A stretch of DNA of 64,000 nt, taken from contig NZ_JBEYYO010000006.1 of assembly GCF_040645615.1 (NCBI RefSeq), positions 62,001-126,000 of the forward strand, in the 5' to 3' direction. This document shows, in pieces, positions 33,437 through 42,102 of this stretch; positions within the stretch are counted from its first letter, which is position 1, and each line of letters starts with the position of its first letter. The stretch comes from Glycomyces sp040645615. Its GTDB lineage: Bacteria > Actinomycetota > Actinomycetes > Mycobacteriales > Micromonosporaceae. A model generated the notes under the pieces. The model ran no database searches and was not told where the DNA came from. It was given only the letters and a program-made list of their open reading frames with translations. Position numbers and translations under genes: made by a program.

Positions 33437-34231
33437 CCAGGCTCTTGGGGATTGGATTCCCATCGTCGTTCCTCCTGGGGCGGCTATGCCCGCTACTCGC
33501 AGACCCGGGACGTCCAGGGGCGGGGCCGCTATCGTGCCGCCGAGTTCGACGGCGCGTTCGGTGTAGGCGTCGGTGTCGGGGACGGTGACCATGACGCTCC
33601 ATTGCGGGGGCATGTTGAGTTCGAAGCCGTCGGCGGCGTGGCAGCCGCCGAATTCGGGGCCGCCCGCGCCGGGGGAGAGGGCCGCGTACGGTTTCGGGTT
33701 CGCGGGGTCCTCCCAGGGCGGGGTGACCGCGGTCCAGCCGAGCAGGTCCACGTAGTAGCGCATGGCGTCGGCCGGGACGCCGTCGAAGTGGTACTCGGCC
33801 CACACCACGCTGTTCGGCTCCCCGAACACCCCGAAACCGGTGTCGGGCTGCTTCGCCTCGACGAGCCCGAACGAGGCGCCGTTGGGGTCCTCGACCATCG
33901 CGAAGCGCAGCATGTCGGCCACGTTCTGCGGTTCCTCCGCGAGCGAGCCGCCCAGGGCCACGGCCTGCTCGGCCGAGGCGTCGCAGTCGGCGACCTTGAA
34001 CTGGACGTTCCAGATCCGCGAGGGCGCCATGCCCGGCGGGCACGGCATGATCCCCATGACCGGCCGGTCGCCGCCTGCGCCCGGGAGCGAGAACGTGGTG
34101 TAGTGCGCGAGATCCTCCCCGGCGTCGGTGGAGGTCCAGCCGAACAGGGCCTCGTAGAACCTGGTGTCCGCCTCCAGATCGGCGGTCAGGGAGTCCGACC
34201 AGATCGGCGCCCCCAGCGGGATCGAGTTCAT
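33431..34231 (-). CDS. VOC-superfamily protein, two glyoxalase-like domains
   Basis: 266 residues. First module (1-120) begins GAPIWSDSLTADLEADTRFY and contains HYTTFSLPGAGGD; second module (130-260) has VVWAEYHFDGVPADAMRYYVDLLGW. Typical of actinobacterial hydroxylase-like VOC proteins (often found near daunorubicin-type SnoaL/glyoxalase genes), substrate unknown. AAGGAG before ATG 34231. The next gene upstream (34301) is a clear paralogue. Confidence 0.8.
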   Translation of the reverse strand: MNSIPLGAPIWSDSLTADLEADTRFYEALFGWTSTDAGEDLAHYTTFSLPGAGGDRPVMGIMPCPPGMAPSRIWNVQFKVADCDASAEQAVALGGSLAEEPQNVADMLRFAMVEDPNGASFGLVEAKQPDTGFGVFGEPNSVVWAEYHFDGVPADAMRYYVDLLGWTAVTPPWEDPANPKPYAALSPGAGGPEFGGCHAADGFELNMPPQWSVMVTVPDTDAYTERAVELGGTIAAPPLDVPGLRVAGIAAPGGTTMGIQSPRAWD

Positions 34232-34300
34232 TGACCTGCTCCTTCGCAGAGATGACCCCTCCACCGTCGCACGCGTGCCCAGGAGGCGCAGCCGAACCGC

Positions 34301-35137
34301 TCAGTCCTGCGCGCGCTCCCTGGACGACATGACGGTGAAGTGCGCGCCGGTCGGGGAGACCAGGACCGCCATGCGCCCGCCCGGGTCGTCGACGGGCGCG
34401 ACCGCGAGGGTGCCGCCCAGGTCGACGGCCTTCGCGGCCGTGAGGTCGACCGAGTCGGTCCCGAAGCACACCAGCCAGTGCGGCCCCCGGTCGAGTTCGG
34501 GCCCGAGCGCCATGCGCGCCCCACCGAACTCGGCGTTCCCGCGGCAGTGGTGGTCGTCGAAGTCCTGCGCCCACAGACCCACGTACGGCGCCTCGGGCTC
34601 GGGCTTGTCCTTCCCCGGGACCTGGACCTCCCAGTTGAGCAGCTCGGCGTAGAACTGCATCGCCTCGACCGGGCGGCCGTCGTAGACGTACTCGAACCAC
34701 ACCACCGCGCCCGGCTCGTCGTACGCGGTGAACCCCATGTGCTCGTTCAGCGGCTCGAACAGGCCGAACTCGCCGCCGTCAGGGTCGCGCAGCGACGCGA
34801 ACACCAGGTCTTCGCCGATGCGCACCGGGTGGCTCACGATCGCAGCCCCCAGCTTCTCGGCCTCGGCCGCGGCCTTGACGCAGTCGGGCACGTGGAAGGC
34901 CACATCCCAGCTCCCCGGCTTGTCGCGATCGGCCGGCGCGCGCGAGACCAGGCCCGCCACCGCTCTGGCCGTGGCGACCGAGGTGCCCAGGCACAGCTCG
35001 GTGTAGTGCCCGTAGTCCTCCCCGGCGTCGAACGTGGACCAGTTGAACAACTTGGTGTAGAACTCCAGATCGGCGGCCATATCGGGGGAGGAGCAGTCGG
35101 CCCAGATCGGGGCTCCGTGCGCGATCGACTTGGTCAT
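34301..35137 (-). CDS. VOC-superfamily protein, paralogue of the 33431 gene
   Basis: 278 residues with the same two-module layout: GAPIWADCSSPDMAADLEFY at the start, HYTELCLGTSVATARAVAGL, AVVWFEYVYDGRPVEAMQFY. The two genes lie in the same direction 69 bases apart and share motif positions, so they arose by tandem duplication. The second module here contains a Cys/His-rich insert (DDHHCRGNAEFGG) absent from the paralogue, suggesting a changed ligand. GAAGGA before ATG 35137. Confidence 0.8.
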   Translation of the reverse strand: MTKSIAHGAPIWADCSSPDMAADLEFYTKLFNWSTFDAGEDYGHYTELCLGTSVATARAVAGLVSRAPADRDKPGSWDVAFHVPDCVKAAAEAEKLGAAIVSHPVRIGEDLVFASLRDPDGGEFGLFEPLNEHMGFTAYDEPGAVVWFEYVYDGRPVEAMQFYAELLNWEVQVPGKDKPEPEAPYVGLWAQDFDDHHCRGNAEFGGARMALGPELDRGPHWLVCFGTDSVDLTAAKAVDLGGTLAVAPVDDPGGRMAVLVSPTGAHFTVMSSRERAQD

Positions 35138-35246
35138 GGTGCAGTCCTTCGAGGTCGGTTCGGCGAGGCCTCCCCACCGTGCCATGCGGGTGTGACACCC
35201 GCAAGCCTTCGCCGCGTACCCGCCGTCTACAACAGGCAAACACGAA

Positions 35247-35272
35247 GGCCCGCCCGGGAACCGGACGGGCCC
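35247..35272 (-). terminator. Terminator downstream of mscL
   Basis: GGCCCGCCCGG pairs with CCGGACGGGCC (one mismatch) around a very short loop, 11 bases beyond the mscL stop. Confidence 0.55.
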
Positions 35273-35283
35273 TCGACGAATGC

Positions 35284-35670
35284 TCAGCTCTGGTTGCGCT
35301 GGCGCAGGAGGTCGCGGATCTCCTCCAGGAGCACCACCTGCTCCTCACGGACCACTTCGGCCTCCTCAGTGGAGGACATGAACCGCTCGCGGAGCTTGTT
35401 CATGGGCATCACGATCACGAAGTACACCGCGACCGAGGTCAGGAAGAACACCAGGATCCCGTTGAGGAAGACCCCGTAGGGGAACTCGACGCCGTTGACG
35501 GTGAAGCTGCCGCCGACCTCCGCGCCGCCGGTGACCAGTGTGATGAGCGGATTGAGGAACGCGTCGCCGAACGACCCCACGAGCGCGGTCATCGCCGCGC
35601 CCATGACCACCGCGACGGCCAGTTCGACCACGTTGCCGCGCATCAAGAACTCTTTGAACCCTTTGATCAT
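35284..35670 (-). CDS. mscL: Large-conductance mechanosensitive channel
   Basis: 128 residues, the usual length. N-terminal amphipathic helix KGFKEFLMRGN, pore helix VVELAVAVVMGAAMTALVGSF, periplasmic loop, second helix GVFLNGILVFFLTSVAVYFVIV, and the cytoplasmic C-terminal helix bundle (VLLEEIRDLLRQR). Opens under membrane tension to release solutes on osmotic downshock. ATG 35670; single gene. Confidence 0.95.
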   Translation of the reverse strand: MIKGFKEFLMRGNVVELAVAVVMGAAMTALVGSFGDAFLNPLITLVTGGAEVGGSFTVNGVEFPYGVFLNGILVFFLTSVAVYFVIVMPMNKLRERFMSSTEEAEVVREEQVVLLEEIRDLLRQRNQS

Positions 35671-35858
35671 GGTCTAGAGTCTCGCATCCCGCCCTCGCAG
35701 CACAGGTGTCGCGCGTCCCGGTGTCGCCGACAGCGACCTGAATCACCCGCACGGGATTCGCCGGTCCGGGAACAAACGCGGGCCCCGCGGCGGTTGTGCC
35801 CTGCGTCGGACGCATGAGGCACCGGCACCCCAAGCACCGCACAAGAAGGGCTTTCGTC

Positions 35859-36701
35859 ATGAGCGACATCGTGATCGGCGGCGATCTCAAGGTCAACCGG
35901 CTCGGATACGGGGCCATGCGCCTGACCGGCGACCCGGGGATCTTCACCCCGCCGAAGGACCGCGCCGCCGCGATCGCGGTGCTGCGCCGCGCCGTGGAAC
36001 TGGGCGTCAACTTCATCGACACCGCCGACTCCTACGCGCTGGGCGACAACGAGTCCCTCATCGCCGAGGCGCTGCGTCCCTACAAGGACGGCGTCGTGAT
36101 CGCCACCAAGGGCGGCAACACCCGCCCCTCGCCCGAGGAATGGGTCGCGGTCGGCCAGCCCGCCTACATCCGCCAGCAGGCCGAGCTGAGCCTGCGCCGC
36201 CTCGGGGTCGAGACCATCGACCTCTACCAGCTGCACCGCCTCGACCCGAACCTGCCGGTGGCCGACCAGATCGAGACCGTGGCCGACCTTCAGAAGCAGG
36301 GCAAGATCCGCCACATCGGGCTCTCCGAAGTCTCTGTGGCGCAGCTGAAGGAGGCCCAGGCCGTGGCCCCGATCGCCAGCGTCCAGAACCTCTACAACCT
36401 GGTCACCCGCCAGAGCGAAGAGGTGCTGAACTACACCGCCGAGCAGGGCATCGCGTTCATCCCGTGGTTCCCGATCGCGGCGGGCGCGCACGCCGGGCCC
36501 GACGGCCCGGTCGGCAAGATCGCCGCCGAAGCGGGCGCGACCCCGGCCCAGACCGCGCTCGCGTGGCTTCTGCGCCGCTCGGCGAACATCCTCCCGATCC
36601 CGGGCACCAGCTCGATCGCGCACCTCGAAGAGAACTACGGCGCTTTGGATCTGACGCTCTCCGACGCCCAGTACGCGGCCCTCGACGGCCTCGGCGAATG
36701 A
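35859..36701 (+). CDS. Aldo/keto reductase
   Basis: 280 residues, (beta/alpha)8 NADPH-dependent oxidoreductase. Catalytic tetrad visible as Asp in FIDTADSYALGDNE (with Tyr), Lys in GVVIATKGG and His in IDLYQLHRLD; C-terminal NADP-binding ILPIPGTSSIAHLEENY. Reduces aldehydes or ketones of unknown identity. AAGAAGGG before ATG 35859. Closed by a hairpin shared with the convergent glycosidase. Confidence 0.9.
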   Translation: MSDIVIGGDLKVNRLGYGAMRLTGDPGIFTPPKDRAAAIAVLRRAVELGVNFIDTADSYALGDNESLIAEALRPYKDGVVIATKGGNTRPSPEEWVAVGQPAYIRQQAELSLRRLGVETIDLYQLHRLDPNLPVADQIETVADLQKQGKIRHIGLSEVSVAQLKEAQAVAPIASVQNLYNLVTRQSEEVLNYTAEQGIAFIPWFPIAAGAHAGPDGPVGKIAAEAGATPAQTALAWLLRRSANILPIPGTSSIAHLEENYGALDLTLSDAQYAALDGLGE

Positions 36702-36707
36702 CCCGCG

Positions 36708-36738
36708 CCCGTGGGGCCCGCGAGGCGGGCCTCACGGG
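36708..36738. terminator. Bidirectional terminator between reductase and glycosidase
   Basis: CCCGTGGGGCCCGC (36708-36721) pairs with GCGGGCCTCACGGG (36725-36738), 14 bp with one G-T pair. It overlaps the last codons of the leftward gene. Confidence 0.65.
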
Positions 36739-39101
36739 TTGAGCGGCGCGAGGCGGAACCGCTCGAAGTCGGCGGTGCGCCCCTCGGGGTTGGCGAACGC
36801 GATCGTGTTCGCGCCCGCTTCGAGCTCGACGATCAGCGGGAAGGTCCAGAAGTCGTTCCACGACCACGTGCCCCGCATCGGGAACCGCCCGATCCGCTTG
36901 CCGTTCACGGTGACCTCGCACCGCAGCGCCACGATGTCCACATTGTACTCGTGCTCTCTGGCGCGCTCGTCGTTCGCGTAGTGCACCAGCAGCACATGCG
37001 GTCCGGCCGCCGCCTCGACCTCGATGCTCGCGCTCGCGCCGCGACCGTTCCACCCGATCACGTGCCCGCCCACCGCGAAGTCGTTGACGATCAGCGCCGA
37101 CCCGCCCGCCCGGACCGCTTCGTGCGCGAGCACCTCGACCGGCTCGGGCCCGGCCGCCGGCTCCACGACCAGCCCCTCCACCTCGGACCCGGTGTGCAGC
37201 CGGTTGACACCGCGGTGCAGGAACACCGGCCGCCGCAGGTCGACCGGCAGGTTCTGGTTCTGCGGCCCGGCCAGCACACCGCTTTCGGCGCCGCCGATCG
37301 CGTGGTACCCGTCGGCTTTCGCGTACACGTCGAACGTGCGACCCCGCCCGGTGCGCACGAACGCCCCGTCGTAGCACTCGCGGTCGGGCCGCCGCCGCGT
37401 GAGCGTGATCTTGTCGAGCGCGACCTCCCCGGTCGCCGTCCCGATCGCCCCGGCCTTGGAGAGCCGGATCGCGTTGGGGCCCTCCAGGAGCCGCACCACC
37501 TCGGTCAGGACCGAGCCGTGCCGCCAGTTCATCGTGGTCGGGTAGCGCACGAACCGCTCGGCCCCGTTGACCGCCAGGACCTGCTCGGCCGGTTGCGGTT
37601 CGATCGGCTCGTGGCCCCTGCCGTACATGTGCGCGTAGTAGATCCCCAGCTCGTACTCGCCCTCGGAGGGCACCTCGACGTCGAAGTCCACCGCTGAGTC
37701 GTTGGTGTTGAGCTCGGCGACCTCGCCGCCCCCCGAGGCCGCGAACCAGCCCTCACCGGGCCTGCCCCTGCGGCTGGCCTCGCCCGAGGTCACGCACGCG
37801 TCCTCGGCCTCCCACGAGCCCGTCCACGGCGGCGCCTCGATCGGCTCACGCTCGCCGCGCTCGATCGTGAACCAGTACGCGGCCATCGGATCGACTTGGG
37901 GCACTTCGACTTCCAAGCCTTCAGGCGGCGCGGTGATACGCAGGAGCGGCACCGGCGGGCCCGCCGCGCCCTCGTACCCGGTCCAGTCGATGCGGTGCAC
38001 GGTGGCGGTGACCCGCTCGCCCCAGAACCCCGCGTCCAGGCCCTCGGCGACGACGGTGAAGGCCCGGTCCCCGCCCCCGGCGAGGATCTGCGCGGTGCCC
38101 CGGGCGCGGTCCAAGGTCGCGATCCCCTGCAAGGTGTCCACAGTGTCCGGTTCGGGCGGCTTGACGAGCACGGTCTCGCCGGTCATCCCCGAGTAGGCGC
38201 GGTGGAACCACCACGCCCCGTTGGGCAGGTTCGGCTGCGGGGCCGCCCCCGAGTAGCCGCCCGCGGTGGTCCAGAACGCCATGTCGGCGTGGACTCTCGT
38301 CTCCTCGAACATCGCCGCCCACTGCACGAGCTGGCCGGGCACGGACAGGTCGCGGTGGTCGCCGTACTCGTCGATGTTCACCATCCGAGGCGCGATCCCA
38401 AGGCCCCGTTCGAGTTCGCGGTACTCGGCGTACCGGCCGCGGTACTCGGCCAGCGACCCCGGAGACAGCTCGTGCCAGGTGGTCCACTCCGGCAGCGTCT
38501 CGGTGTCGCGGGCCCGCCGCAGGAAGTGCGGCAGGAAGCTCGGGTGGTAGCGCGACTCGTTGGGGCCGGCGATCGGCACCCCGGGCGCGATGCGGCGCAG
38601 CAGCTGCGCGGTGGTGATCCAGTCGGCCAGGAACCGGTCGAACGCGGCCGGGTCGTCGCCCGCGAGCGAGTACCAGATCCAGTCCGGTTCGTTGAACGGC
38701 ACCAGCACCAGCCGCCCCTGGTTGGCGACCTCGTCGAGCATCGGCGGAACCACCGCGCACAGCCGCTCGTGGTACACGTCGATCCCCACGTCCTCATAGG
38801 GCCACTGCGCGAACAGGTCCTGGAGGTACACGAACGCCAGCCCCGCGGTGCCCCGCACCCGCCCGTTGCGGCGCAGCACCGCCACCGCGTCCGAGGCGTC
38901 CCCGCCGGGGTGCTGCTCGCCGCCGTCGGGCTTCACCGCGAGCGTGGTGATGTCGATCGCGTCCAAGAGCTCGTCGCCGGGCACGCCGTCCTCCGCCACG
39001 CCGTACAGCGATCCGGTCGCGCCGTGCAGCACCGGCCCGGTCGGGGCGGCGAAGTCGACGGTGAAGCGGGCGGGCCCGAGGGGGTGGGGCGGAGGGGTCA
39101 T
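36732..39101 (-). CDS. Clan GH-A-type glycosidase with CBM6/35-like modules
   Basis: 789 residues without a signal peptide, so probably cytoplasmic. N-terminal 30-400: TIM-barrel glycosidase resembling GH39, with the acid/base Glu in LVPFNEPDWIW and a candidate nucleophile Glu in MVNIDEYGDH, plus AFWTTAGGYSG. Two beta-sandwich carbohydrate-binding modules follow: about 430-560 (WEAEDACVTSGEA, YELGIYYAHMYG) and about 650-780 (HVLLVHYANDERAREHEYNV, WNDFWTFPLIVELEAGANTI). Likely acts on a plant or microbial oligosaccharide; substrate unknown. The LacI-family gene upstream in the same direction (54-base gap) is the probable regulator. Confidence 0.75.
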   Translation of the reverse strand: MTPPPHPLGPARFTVDFAAPTGPVLHGATGSLYGVAEDGVPGDELLDAIDITTLAVKPDGGEQHPGGDASDAVAVLRRNGRVRGTAGLAFVYLQDLFAQWPYEDVGIDVYHERLCAVVPPMLDEVANQGRLVLVPFNEPDWIWYSLAGDDPAAFDRFLADWITTAQLLRRIAPGVPIAGPNESRYHPSFLPHFLRRARDTETLPEWTTWHELSPGSLAEYRGRYAEYRELERGLGIAPRMVNIDEYGDHRDLSVPGQLVQWAAMFEETRVHADMAFWTTAGGYSGAAPQPNLPNGAWWFHRAYSGMTGETVLVKPPEPDTVDTLQGIATLDRARGTAQILAGGGDRAFTVVAEGLDAGFWGERVTATVHRIDWTGYEGAAGPPVPLLRITAPPEGLEVEVPQVDPMAAYWFTIERGEREPIEAPPWTGSWEAEDACVTSGEASRRGRPGEGWFAASGGGEVAELNTNDSAVDFDVEVPSEGEYELGIYYAHMYGRGHEPIEPQPAEQVLAVNGAERFVRYPTTMNWRHGSVLTEVVRLLEGPNAIRLSKAGAIGTATGEVALDKITLTRRRPDRECYDGAFVRTGRGRTFDVYAKADGYHAIGGAESGVLAGPQNQNLPVDLRRPVFLHRGVNRLHTGSEVEGLVVEPAAGPEPVEVLAHEAVRAGGSALIVNDFAVGGHVIGWNGRGASASIEVEAAAGPHVLLVHYANDERAREHEYNVDIVALRCEVTVNGKRIGRFPMRGTWSWNDFWTFPLIVELEAGANTIAFANPEGRTADFERFRLAPLNP

Positions 39102-39155
39102 GGGCGTGGCCTTTCCAGGTCAAGTCCTCAGGGGGTGTCAGCCCTTCTCGACGGG

Positions 39156-40202
39156 TCAGGACCGGGGGCCGGGAGGCCCCGAGGTCTCGCGGACGATGAG
39201 CTCGGGCTCGGGCCAGCTCGGTCTGGGGCGCGCGATCGAGGAGTCGACGCGGTGCCGCAGCAGCTCGAACGCGCCGCGCCCGACCGACTCGAAGTCCTGG
39301 TTCACCGTGGTCAGGGCCGGGCTGGTGTACGCCGAGAACGGCGTGTTGTCGAAGCCCACGATCGACAGGTCCCCGGGCACGGTGCGCCCGGCCAGGTGCG
39401 CGGCCCGCAGCGTGGCGAGCGCGAGGTGGTCGTTGCCGCACAGGATCGCGGTCACCTCCGGGTCGGCCACGAGCGGCTGCACGGCCTTGAACGCCTCGGC
39501 GATGCTCCACCCCGAGGTCACCGGCTCGGGGACGGCCCGCCCGGCCTCGCGCAGCACCCGCGCCCAGCCTTCGGCGCGGTGGGCCTTCCCGCCCCCGAAC
39601 GTGTCCGTGGAGGTCGGGATCGCCAGGTGGTGGACGGTGTCGTGGCCCAGGTCGAGGAGGTACCGGGTGGCCTCGGCCGCGGCCTTGCCGTCGTCCATGC
39701 CCACCAGCCACGGCGAGGCCGCGAGCTCCTCGGCGGTGTAGGACCCGATCGCGACCATCGCGTGCGGCTGGGTGTCGAGCAGCGTCTGCTTGGCCCGCAT
39801 GCCCGGCTCGTCGTGGGCCATGATGATCGTGGGCTCGCCCGCGCGCGGCAGGCGCGCGATGATGTCGGCGTCCGAATGCGTCTCGGCCGGGTCGAGCACC
39901 GAGATCTGGACGCTCCAGTCCAGGGCCCGCGCGGCCCGCTCGATGCCCCGCAGCGCGGCCTCGGCCCCGTAGAGAGAGGTGTCGGCGGTGAGCACGGTGA
40001 CCGACTCGACCGCCCCGCCCGCCAGGCTCCGCGCCAGGCGATTGGGCCGGTAGCCCAGCTCGGTGATGGCGTCGGTGACCTTGTCGCGGGTGGCGGCGGC
40101 GACGCGCGGCGAGCCGTTGACGACCCTGGAGACGGTCTGGTGCGAGACTCCGGCCAGCCGGGCCACGTCCCAGATGCTCGCTGCCTTCTTCGGTTGCGCC
40201 AT
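39156..40202 (-). CDS. LacI-family transcriptional regulator
   Basis: 348 residues. N-terminal helix-turn-helix SIWDVARLAGVSHQTVSRVVNGSPRVAAATR with hinge RPNRLARSLAGG, then a periplasmic-binding-protein-like sugar-sensing domain ending ALTTVNQDFESVGRGAFELL. Presumed repressor of the glycosidase gene immediately downstream, released by an oligosaccharide. ATG 40202 starts the protein seven residues before the helix-turn-helix, as usual for the family. Confidence 0.9.
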   Translation of the reverse strand: MAQPKKAASIWDVARLAGVSHQTVSRVVNGSPRVAAATRDKVTDAITELGYRPNRLARSLAGGAVESVTVLTADTSLYGAEAALRGIERAARALDWSVQISVLDPAETHSDADIIARLPRAGEPTIIMAHDEPGMRAKQTLLDTQPHAMVAIGSYTAEELAASPWLVGMDDGKAAAEATRYLLDLGHDTVHHLAIPTSTDTFGGGKAHRAEGWARVLREAGRAVPEPVTSGWSIAEAFKAVQPLVADPEVTAILCGNDHLALATLRAAHLAGRTVPGDLSIVGFDNTPFSAYTSPALTTVNQDFESVGRGAFELLRHRVDSSIARPRPSWPEPELIVRETSGPPGPRS

Positions 40203-40327
40203 CGCAGTCGGTCTCTTTTCGTCGTCGTCGCGTCCGGGGGCGTGCGGCCGCGGTCTGGTACGACGATACGCGGTGTGAGCTGAGCGATCATTTCTCCGAC
40301 TCGCGGCAACCCTTCGGGCACGGTTCT

Positions 40328-40365
40328 GTAACGACCAGGTCATGACGAGGTAACGGACGAATTGG
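40328..40365 (+). promoter_or_regulatory. GlnR-like site between lacI-type gene and amt
   Basis: GTAAC-n6-GTCAT-n6-GTAAC-n6-ATTGG. The two GTAAC boxes match the a-site of the actinobacterial GlnR box (GTnAC-n6-GaAAC, repeated) with exact 11-bp spacing; the b-sites are poor. It lies 324 bases upstream of amt, a standard GlnR target, and 126 bases from the LacI-family start. Confidence 0.4.
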
Positions 40366-40544
40366 ACTCCGCAAAAGCCGCGAAAGCCGCAGAGACACCA
40401 GCCGTTTCAGTGGTGCGCGTCTCACACCTCGCTGTGCGGAGGAGTTCACACGCTCGAAATCTTTCGCGACAGCTTCTTAACACGCAGGCCCGGGCCGCGT
40501 AACACGTCTTCGTGAAGCTGGCTTCACTCCGGTAGGTAGGAGAA

Positions 40545-40604
40545 TCACGCGCCGGCCGCTTCCCTTCGGGGCGACACGGGCTCCGGCCCGCGGCCGGCGC
40601 GTGA
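40545..40604 (+). ncRNA. Predicted three-way-junction RNA in the amt 5' leader
   Basis: A 15-bp perfect closing stem (TCACGCGCCGGCCGC 40545-40559 / GCGGCCGGCGCGTGA 40590-40604) encloses two smaller hairpins: CCC-TTCG-GGG (40562-40571) and GGGC-TCCG-GCCC (40578-40589). A further hairpin GTGAAG-CTGG-CTTCAC precedes it (40512-40527). It sits 84 bases before the amt start. Candidate cis-regulatory RNA; it is not a class I recognise. The rest of 40,203-40,688 holds the presumed promoters but no gene. Confidence 0.5.
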
Positions 40605-40688
40605 CACCCACCCAGAGCAGCGACGCTCCCCTCACGCCGGACCACAGCCCTTCACCTTGCACCTATCTTTCGGAGAGAGGAGGCGGCC

Positions 40689-41981
40689 ATGCCCGAGCTC
40701 GATACCGGCAACAACGCGTGGATCTTGATCTCAGCCGCCCTGGTCCTGCTCATGACCCCCGGACTCGCCCTGTTCTACGGGGGCCTGACCCGGGCCAAGA
40801 GCGTCATCAACATGATGATGAAGTGTCTCGTCGCCATCGGCATCGTCTCGATCGTGTGGACGCTCGTCGGCGAGTCCATCGCCCTCGGCGACGGCAACGG
40901 CAACGCGCTGTTCAGCATGGACTTCGACTCCGCCTTCGGCCTGCGGTACGTCAACGACCTCACCTTCGACGACGCGGGCGTCTCCACCGCCGCGATGTCC
41001 GCCTTCGGGATGATGTTCGCGATCATCACCGTGGCCCTCATCGCCGGCGCCGTGGCCGACCGCATGAAGTTCAGCGCCTGGGTCATCTTCGCCACCGCCT
41101 GGGTCATCCTCGTCTACGCACCCGTCGCCTACTGGGTGTGGGGCGACGGCTGGATCGCCGAACTGGGCGTCCTCGACTTCGCCGGCGGCGCCGCCGTCCA
41201 CGCCAACGCAGGCGCCGCCGCCCTGGCGCTCGCCCTGGTCGTCGGCCGCCGCATCGGCTGGAAGGACGGCAACTTCGCGCCGCACAACCTGCCGCTCGTG
41301 GTGATCGGCGCGGGCCTGCTGTGGTTCGGCTGGTTCGGCTTCAACGCCGGCTCGGCCTTCGCCTCCGACGGCATCGCGGGCCTGGCCCTGCTCAACACCC
41401 AGGTCGCCACCGCCGCCGCGATCCTCGGCTGGCTCCTGATCGACCGCATCCGCGGCATCAAGCCCTCCGTGCTCGGCGCCTGCTCCGGCGTCATCGCGGG
41501 CCTGGTCGCCATCACCCCGGCCGCGGGCCTGGTCGAGCCGCTCGGCGCGATCGCGCTCGGCGCCATCGCGGGCATCATCTGCCCGCTCGCCATCGGCCTC
41601 AAGCACAAGCTCGGCTACGACGACTCCCTCGACGTGGTCGGTCTGCACATGGTCGCCGGGATCTGGGGCTCCATCGCCGTCGGCCTGTTCGCCGTCGAGG
41701 GCATCGCGGGCACCGCGGGCCTGTTCTACGGCGGCACCTTCGGGTTCCTCGCCAACCAGACCCTCGCGGTCCTGGCCGTGGTCGCCTACTCGTTCGCCGT
41801 GGCCCTCATCATCGGCCTGATCCTGAAGTTCACCATCGGGGTCCGCATCAGCGAAGAGGAAGAGCTCGCGGGCATCGACGCCGCCCAGCACGGCGAGGCC
41901 GGCTACGACCTCCCCGTCAACGGCAACATCGCCCTCGACGCGCCCGGCGCGACCGAGGCGCCCGAGAAGGTCACCGCCTAG
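40689..41981 (+). CDS. amt: Ammonium transporter
   Basis: 430 residues, eleven transmembrane helices of the Amt/Rh family. Conserved elements: TPGLALFYGGLTRAKSV in TM1, DFAGGAAVHANAGAAALALA with the first pore His, GLLWFGWFGFNAGS, ACSGVIAGLVAITPAAG and DVVGLHMVAGIWGSIAVGLF with the second pore His. Takes up ammonium across the cytoplasmic membrane. GAGAGGAGG before ATG 40689. In many actinobacteria glnB and glnD follow; here a terminator and then ffh follow directly, so this transporter lacks a linked PII partner. Confidence 0.95.
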   Translation: MPELDTGNNAWILISAALVLLMTPGLALFYGGLTRAKSVINMMMKCLVAIGIVSIVWTLVGESIALGDGNGNALFSMDFDSAFGLRYVNDLTFDDAGVSTAAMSAFGMMFAIITVALIAGAVADRMKFSAWVIFATAWVILVYAPVAYWVWGDGWIAELGVLDFAGGAAVHANAGAAALALALVVGRRIGWKDGNFAPHNLPLVVIGAGLLWFGWFGFNAGSAFASDGIAGLALLNTQVATAAAILGWLLIDRIRGIKPSVLGACSGVIAGLVAITPAAGLVEPLGAIALGAIAGIICPLAIGLKHKLGYDDSLDVVGLHMVAGIWGSIAVGLFAVEGIAGTAGLFYGGTFGFLANQTLAVLAVVAYSFAVALIIGLILKFTIGVRISEEEELAGIDAAQHGEAGYDLPVNGNIALDAPGATEAPEKVTA

Positions 41982-41998
41982 TACCTCAACGCACCGCC

Positions 41999-42032
41999 GG
42001 ACGGCCGCCCCTCACCGGGCGGCCGTCCTTTT
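41999..42032 (+). terminator. Intrinsic terminator of amt
   Basis: GGACGGCCGCCC / GGCGGCCGTCC-type stem: 41999-42010 pairs perfectly with 42017-42028, loop CTCACC, followed by TTTT. Eighteen bases after the stop. Confidence 0.85.
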
Positions 42033-42102
42033 CGCGCCCGGCGCGCCAGCACCGTTAAGCTCGTAGGGACACCTTCACCGTTCACCACCGAGAGGCCCAC
42101 CC

